DNA of 62,196 bases from the NCBI GenBank assembly GCA_947168395.1, contig CAMVLT010000017.1:1-62196 (forward strand), read 5' to 3'. This document shows positions 59,117-62,196 of this stretch, in pieces (the first letter of the stretch is position 1; the number at the start of each line of letters is the position of its first letter). The stretch is from an uncultured Prevotellaceae bacterium. Lineage in GTDB: Bacteria; Bacteroidota; Bacteroidia; Bacteroidales; Bacteroidaceae. The translations under genes were made by a program, and so were the position numbers. Under the pieces are notes generated by a model that did not search any database, was not told where the DNA came from, and saw only the letters and a program-made list of their open reading frames with translations.

Positions 59117-60331
59117 ATGCTATATAATATAAATAAGGTACGCGAAGACTTCCCTATCCTGTCCCGCCAGGTGTACGGAAAACCACTGGTCTACTTGGAT
59201 AATGCTGCGACGACTCAGAAGCCGTTGCAGGTGCTCGACGCCATGCGTGAGGAATATCTGAACGTGAACGCCAACGTACACCGAGGCGTACACTACCTCA
59301 GTCAGCAGGCTACCGAACTGCACGAGGCTGCACGGGAGACCGTGCGCCAGTTCATCAATGCCCAGAAGACGGAAGAGGTGGTCTTCACACGGGGAACGAC
59401 GGAAGCCATCAATCTGGTGGCCGCCACATTCTGCCAGTCTCAGATGCAGGCAGGCGACGAGGTGCTGGTGACCGACATGGAACACCATTCCAACATCGTG
59501 CCGTGGCAGCTGCAGGCCGCACAGCGGGGCATCGTGGTACGCCACCTGCCCATCACCGACGACGGTCGTTTAGTATGCTGCGATGACATCGCAGCCCACC
59601 TGACGGAGCGAACCAAGCTGGTGAGCATTGCCCACGTCAGCAACGTATTAGGAACGGTGAACCCTGTTCGAAGCATCATTGAAGCAGCGCACGAGAAAGG
59701 TATTCCCGTGCTGGTGGATGCTGCCCAGAGCGCACCCCACATGGCCATTGACGTGCAACAGTTAGATTGCGATTTCCTGGCTTTCAGCGGACACAAGATG
59801 TACGGTCCAACGGGCATCGGTGTGCTCTATGGCAAGGAGGAGTGGCTGGATAGGCTGCCTCCCTATCAAGGCGGCGGCGAGATGATAGACCGTGTCAGTT
59901 GGGAGAAGACCACCTTCGAGCGGCTTCCGTTCAAGTTTGAGGCGGGAACACCCGACTACGTGGCTACCCACGGACTGGCTACCGCCATCAACTACCTCTG
60001 TTCAGTAGGCCTCGATATTATCGAGGCTCACGAAACCGAACTGGCCCGCTACTGTCTGGAGCAGCTACGTTCCATCGAAGGCATCACCATCTACGGAAGC
60101 CCCATAACCGGTCCTATCAGCTTCAACGTCGGCAACATCCACCACTTGGACATCGGTACGCTGTTAGACCGGCTCGGCATCGCCGTGCGCACCGGCCACC
60201 ATTGCGCCCAACCGCTGATGACGCGGCTTGGCATACAGGGAACGGTACGTGCATCATTTGCCCTTTACAACACCAAGGAGGAAATCGACACATTCGTGGC
60301 CGGACTGCGAAGAGTCGTAAAAATGTTTTAG
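59117..60331 (+). CDS. sufS: Cysteine desulfurase SufS
   Basis: This is a cytoplasmic PLP enzyme of 404 aa that takes sulfur from cysteine for Fe-S cluster assembly. Seen are the N-terminal YLDNAATTQKP, the PLP-binding H in TDMEHHSNIVPW, the Schiff-base Lys K227 (SGHKMYGPTG) and the persulfide Cys C363 (TGHHCAQPLM). The short RxGHHCAQP loop is that of class II (SufS) enzymes. Other suf genes are not in the window. It is followed by rnhB after 3 bases. Confidence 0.95.
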   Translation: MLYNINKVREDFPILSRQVYGKPLVYLDNAATTQKPLQVLDAMREEYLNVNANVHRGVHYLSQQATELHEAARETVRQFINAQKTEEVVFTRGTTEAINLVAATFCQSQMQAGDEVLVTDMEHHSNIVPWQLQAAQRGIVVRHLPITDDGRLVCCDDIAAHLTERTKLVSIAHVSNVLGTVNPVRSIIEAAHEKGIPVLVDAAQSAPHMAIDVQQLDCDFLAFSGHKMYGPTGIGVLYGKEEWLDRLPPYQGGGEMIDRVSWEKTTFERLPFKFEAGTPDYVATHGLATAINYLCSVGLDIIEAHETELARYCLEQLRSIEGITIYGSPITGPISFNVGNIHHLDIGTLLDRLGIAVRTGHHCAQPLMTRLGIQGTVRASFALYNTKEEIDTFVAGLRRVVKMF

Positions 60332-60334
60332 GTT

Positions 60335-60967
60335 ATGTTGGCAAGCCACTTCTACGAAGGACTGATAGAGGCCGGATGCGACGAGGCCGGAAGGGGTTGT
60401 TTGGCAGGCAGCGTCTATGCAGCAGCAGTTATACTGCCCGACGGCTACGAGAACCCATTGCTCAACGACTCGAAGCAACTGACGGAGAAACGACGCTACG
60501 AATTGCGTGACATCATACAGCGTGATGCTGTGGCCTGGGCTGTGGGCATCGTCACACCCGAGGAGATTGACCGCATCAACATTCTCAACGCTTCCATTCT
60601 GGCCATGCACCGCGCCCTCGACCAGCTGACGGTGCGTCCCGAAGCTATCATCGTCGACGGCAATCGCTTCAAGCCCTATCATCCTGCGGTTGGCGGTTCC
60701 CCCGTCAACATCCCCCACACTACCATCGTCAAAGGCGACGGCAAATATATGGCTATTGCGGCGGCCAGCATCCTGGCCAAGACCTACCGTGACGACTACA
60801 TGAACGAACTGGCAAAGGAATATCCTCAGTACGACTGGCAGAAGAACAAGGGCTACCCCACGAAGAAGCACCGTGAGGCCATCCGCCAATACGGCACCAC
60901 GCCCTATCACCGCATGAGCTACAACCTCTTAGGCGACGGGCAACTGAGCCTCCAATTTGAAGACTAA
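60335..60967 (+). CDS. rnhB: Ribonuclease HII
   Basis: This 210-aa cytoplasmic endonuclease removes RNA from RNA/DNA hybrids. The signature acidic pair is D16-E17 in GCDEAGRGCLAGSVYAAAVI. Further motifs are LNDSKQLTEKRR, VDGNRFKPYH and KGDGKYMAIAAASILAKTYRD with the conserved Lys and Asp, then the KNKGYPTKKHREAI end. Length and motifs are complete. It is in an operon with sufS. Confidence 0.95.
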   Translation: MLASHFYEGLIEAGCDEAGRGCLAGSVYAAAVILPDGYENPLLNDSKQLTEKRRYELRDIIQRDAVAWAVGIVTPEEIDRINILNASILAMHRALDQLTVRPEAIIVDGNRFKPYHPAVGGSPVNIPHTTIVKGDGKYMAIAAASILAKTYRDDYMNELAKEYPQYDWQKNKGYPTKKHREAIRQYGTTPYHRMSYNLLGDGQLSLQFED

Positions 60968-60989
60968 TCCTATTCTATATCACAAGACA

Positions 60990-61631
60990 ATGAAGAAAGT
61001 AAGCGTAATTGTAATGTCCGCAGCTGCCTTCTTGGCAGTAGGTTGCGGCATGCCCGGTGCCACAGGCACCTCGTCGTCAAACGGCAACATCTTAGGTTCC
61101 GTACTTAATGATGTGCTGCAGGGCGGCACCATCAGCAACGTAATCACCAGCGTCATTGGCGCACAGACAGTCACCAAAGCCAACCTCATCGGTTCGTGGA
61201 AGTACTCCAATCCCGGTTGTGCTTTCACCAGCGAGAACCTGCTGGCCAAGGCCGGCGGTGAGGTTGCTGCCGCGCAAATCAAGTCGAAGGCTATGCCTTA
61301 CTACCAGCAGATTGGTATCAGCAGTTCCAACACTTTCATAACCTTCAAGGAGGACGGCACTTTCTCTGCACAGTTCCGCGGCACTCCGATAAGCGGCAAC
61401 TGGACTTTCGATGAGAAATCCTATAAAGTAACGTTGCAGGGTATGCTGCTGAGCTTCAACTGCTACGCCAAGCGCAACGCAAACGGCATCGGACTGCTCT
61501 TTGAGGGCAAGAAACTGCTGAACATCCTCCAGACGGTGGCTGCCATGAGCGGCAATCAGAACATCCAGGCGGTCGGCGAAATCAGCAAGAGTTACGACGG
61601 CCTAAGGCTGGGCTTTGACTTCACCAAGTAG
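60990..61631 (+). CDS. DUF4923-like lipoprotein
   Basis: This is a 213-aa exported lipoprotein: MKKVSVIVMSAAAFLAVGC gives C19 as the lipid site, and the ATG at 60990 is chosen for this signal. The mature part has a low-complexity Gly/Ser/Thr linker, a lipocalin-like start LIGSWKYSNPGCAFTS, FITFKEDGTFSAQFRG and SGNWTFDEKSYKVTLQG. These fit the small beta-barrel-like DUF4923 family of Bacteroidales. Function is unknown. It is 22 bases after rnhB and is followed by a terminator. Confidence 0.75.
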   Translation: MKKVSVIVMSAAAFLAVGCGMPGATGTSSSNGNILGSVLNDVLQGGTISNVITSVIGAQTVTKANLIGSWKYSNPGCAFTSENLLAKAGGEVAAAQIKSKAMPYYQQIGISSSNTFITFKEDGTFSAQFRGTPISGNWTFDEKSYKVTLQGMLLSFNCYAKRNANGIGLLFEGKKLLNILQTVAAMSGNQNIQAVGEISKSYDGLRLGFDFTK

Positions 61632-61641
61632 GAACAACGAG

Positions 61642-61673
61642 GTGAGGGGAGCGCTTCTCAGTGCTCCCCTCAC
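61642..61673 (+). terminator. Terminator after the sufS-rnhB-DUF4923 operon
   Basis: GTGAGGGGAGC pairs with GCTCCCCTCAC over 11 bp around a 10-base loop, 10 bases after the stop codon. There is no T-run directly after it. Confidence 0.65.
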
Positions 61674-61688
61674 AAGAGTAAATACCAT

Positions 61689-61840
61689 AAAAAAAACCTT
61701 GGACCTCACGGCCGAAGGTTTATGGTCAATTTTCGGGCTCTCTTACTTCCCGTCACGGGAATTGGGAGGATTTACATTTAACACAATCCTTGGAAAATGT
61801 CCAAGGCAAAAAAACTATAGATAATCTTTCAACATAAATT
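61689..61840 (-). ncRNA. Candidate ~150-nt non-coding RNA (rod-like, unassigned)
   Basis: On the minus strand a canonical promoter (TACCTTTGCA) is followed by a structured region and an eight-T run. CCTTGGAC (61799-61806) pairs with GTCCAAGG (61697-61704), closing a ~110-nt core directly before the T-run. Next inward CCAAGG can pair with CCTTCGG, and TTCCCGTGACGGGAA forms a local hairpin. No reading frame longer than a few codons follows the promoter. A closed rod with bulges is the general plan of 6S-type RNAs, but the family could not be identified by eye. Confidence 0.5.
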
Positions 61841-61846
61841 CGAGTG

Positions 61847-61854
61847 CAAAGGTA
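61847..61854 (-). promoter_or_regulatory. Promoter -7 box for the candidate RNA
   Basis: TACCTTTG followed by CACTCG on the minus strand is a full match to TAnnTTTG in a place where no leftward gene follows. Confidence 0.6.
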
Positions 61855-61928
61855 AGGCTTTTTTTTGAATTACCATCATCAAAACACTTAAAAATTGTTA
61901 GAATACCTCGTATTTTTGCGAAATTTAG

Positions 61929-61936
61929 TATCTTTG
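61929..61936 (+). promoter_or_regulatory. Promoter -7 box for GH35
   Basis: TATCTTTG followed by CACC is canonical, 31 bases before the GH35 ATG. Confidence 0.75.
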
Positions 61937-61967
61937 CACCATAAACGTATATACATATACAACATTT

Positions 61968-62196
61968 ATGAACAGAAATCTAAAACAATTGGCCCTTGCG
62001 GCTTTGCTGACCTTGTCGCCCGCCACAGGCTTTGCTGCCCAGAAACCCGGCGACTTCACCGTAGGCAACAAGACTTTTTTGTTAAATGGCCAGCCCTTCA
62101 TCGTGAAGGCAGCCGAAGTACACTATCCCCGTATTCCCCGTCCCTACTGGGAGCACCGCATCCAGATGTGTAAGGCACTTGGCATGAATGCCGTGT
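61968..62196 (+). CDS. GH35 beta-galactosidase, N-terminal part only
   Basis: Seventy-six codons are visible before the window ends. After a signal peptide (MNRNLKQLALAALLTLSPAT, cut near GFAAQ) the protein reads FTVGNKTFLLNGQPFIVKAA, then EVHYPRIPRPYWEHR and MCKALGMNAV. This is the start of the GH35 catalytic barrel, with the conserved G-x-I/E-x-HYPR-P-x-xW signature. GH35 enzymes remove terminal beta-galactose from glycans. The catalytic Glu residues lie outside the window. Confidence 0.9.
   Translation, partial: MNRNLKQLALAALLTLSPATGFAAQKPGDFTVGNKTFLLNGQPFIVKAAEVHYPRIPRPYWEHRIQMCKALGMNAV

Larger units (their letters stand above)
61632..61967. other. Intergenic region between the DUF4923-like and GH35 genes
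   Basis: It contains a plus-strand terminator, a candidate minus-strand non-coding RNA with its own promoter and terminator, and the GH35 promoter. Short frames in it lack support. Confidence 0.7.

Noticed and set aside
61615..61824. 69-codon plus-strand frame after the DUF4923-like gene
   Set aside because: It runs through the terminator and the candidate RNA, with no start context or protein-like pattern.

Overview
The window comes from a carbohydrate-degrading member of the Bacteroidales, most likely the Prevotella group (Prevotella/Segatella/Xylanibacter) from a gut or rumen. The evidence is: two SusC/SusD pairs, a hybrid two-component sensor, many secreted glycoside hydrolases and esterases, promoters of the Bacteroidetes type (a -7 box TAnnTTTG, repeatedly seen as TAACTTTGCA or TATCTTTGCA) with no Shine-Dalgarno sequences, and secreted proteins that end in Prevotella-style C-terminal tags. 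No rRNA, tRNA, CRISPR array, phage or complete insertion sequence was seen.

Layout. 1-1297 (minus): a PAS-LuxR regulator followed by the start of an outer-membrane beta-barrel receptor, with a pair of inverted operator-like sites between them. 1298-2523: a repeat-rich stretch with a 53-aa gene, a broken GNAT acetyltransferase and two inverted copies of a ~120-bp repeat. 2524-24598: a complex-xylan locus. A GH31 is read leftward. Read rightward are a CE1-like esterase, GH2, GH95, a second esterase, a GH10-CE1 fusion, a CotH-family protein, GH115 alpha-glucuronidase and a 1301-aa hybrid two-component regulator. The set matches what is needed to strip esters, glucuronic acid, xylose and galactose from a decorated glucuronoarabinoxylan and cut the backbone. 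No SusC/SusD pair for this locus is inside the window.

24679-33468: housekeeping genes. These are an OmpA-like lipoprotein (minus), then M1 aminopeptidase, PurL and a pair of short chromate transporters (plus). A 21-bp-stem hairpin separates them from the next block. 33552-59025 (minus): a second polysaccharide locus. In transcription order it is type I pullulanase and SusA-like GH13, then, from its own promoters, a 1277-aa modular surface protein, a fasciclin (FAS1) lipoprotein, SusC1, SusD1, two more FAS1 lipoproteins, SusC2 and SusD2. FAS1 lipoproteins sit where SusE/SusF-type binding proteins would be expected. The amylases point to an alpha-glucan, but the FAS1/SusCD part may have another ligand.

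59117-62196 (plus): sufS, rnhB and a DUF4923-like lipoprotein gene, a candidate leftward ~150-nt non-coding RNA, and the start of a GH35 beta-galactosidase. The sufS and pullulanase promoters lie in one 55-bp inverted repeat.

The least expected signal is a set of short phased repeats: 7-bp arrays inside genes and at gene ends, 9-bp arrays (two of them in the signal peptide or membrane helix of proteins), 11-bp CCTCAT arrays and 21-22-bp intergenic arrays. Several 7-bp arrays lie in frame inside enzymes and inside the xylan sensor kinase, where a one-unit change would shift the frame.
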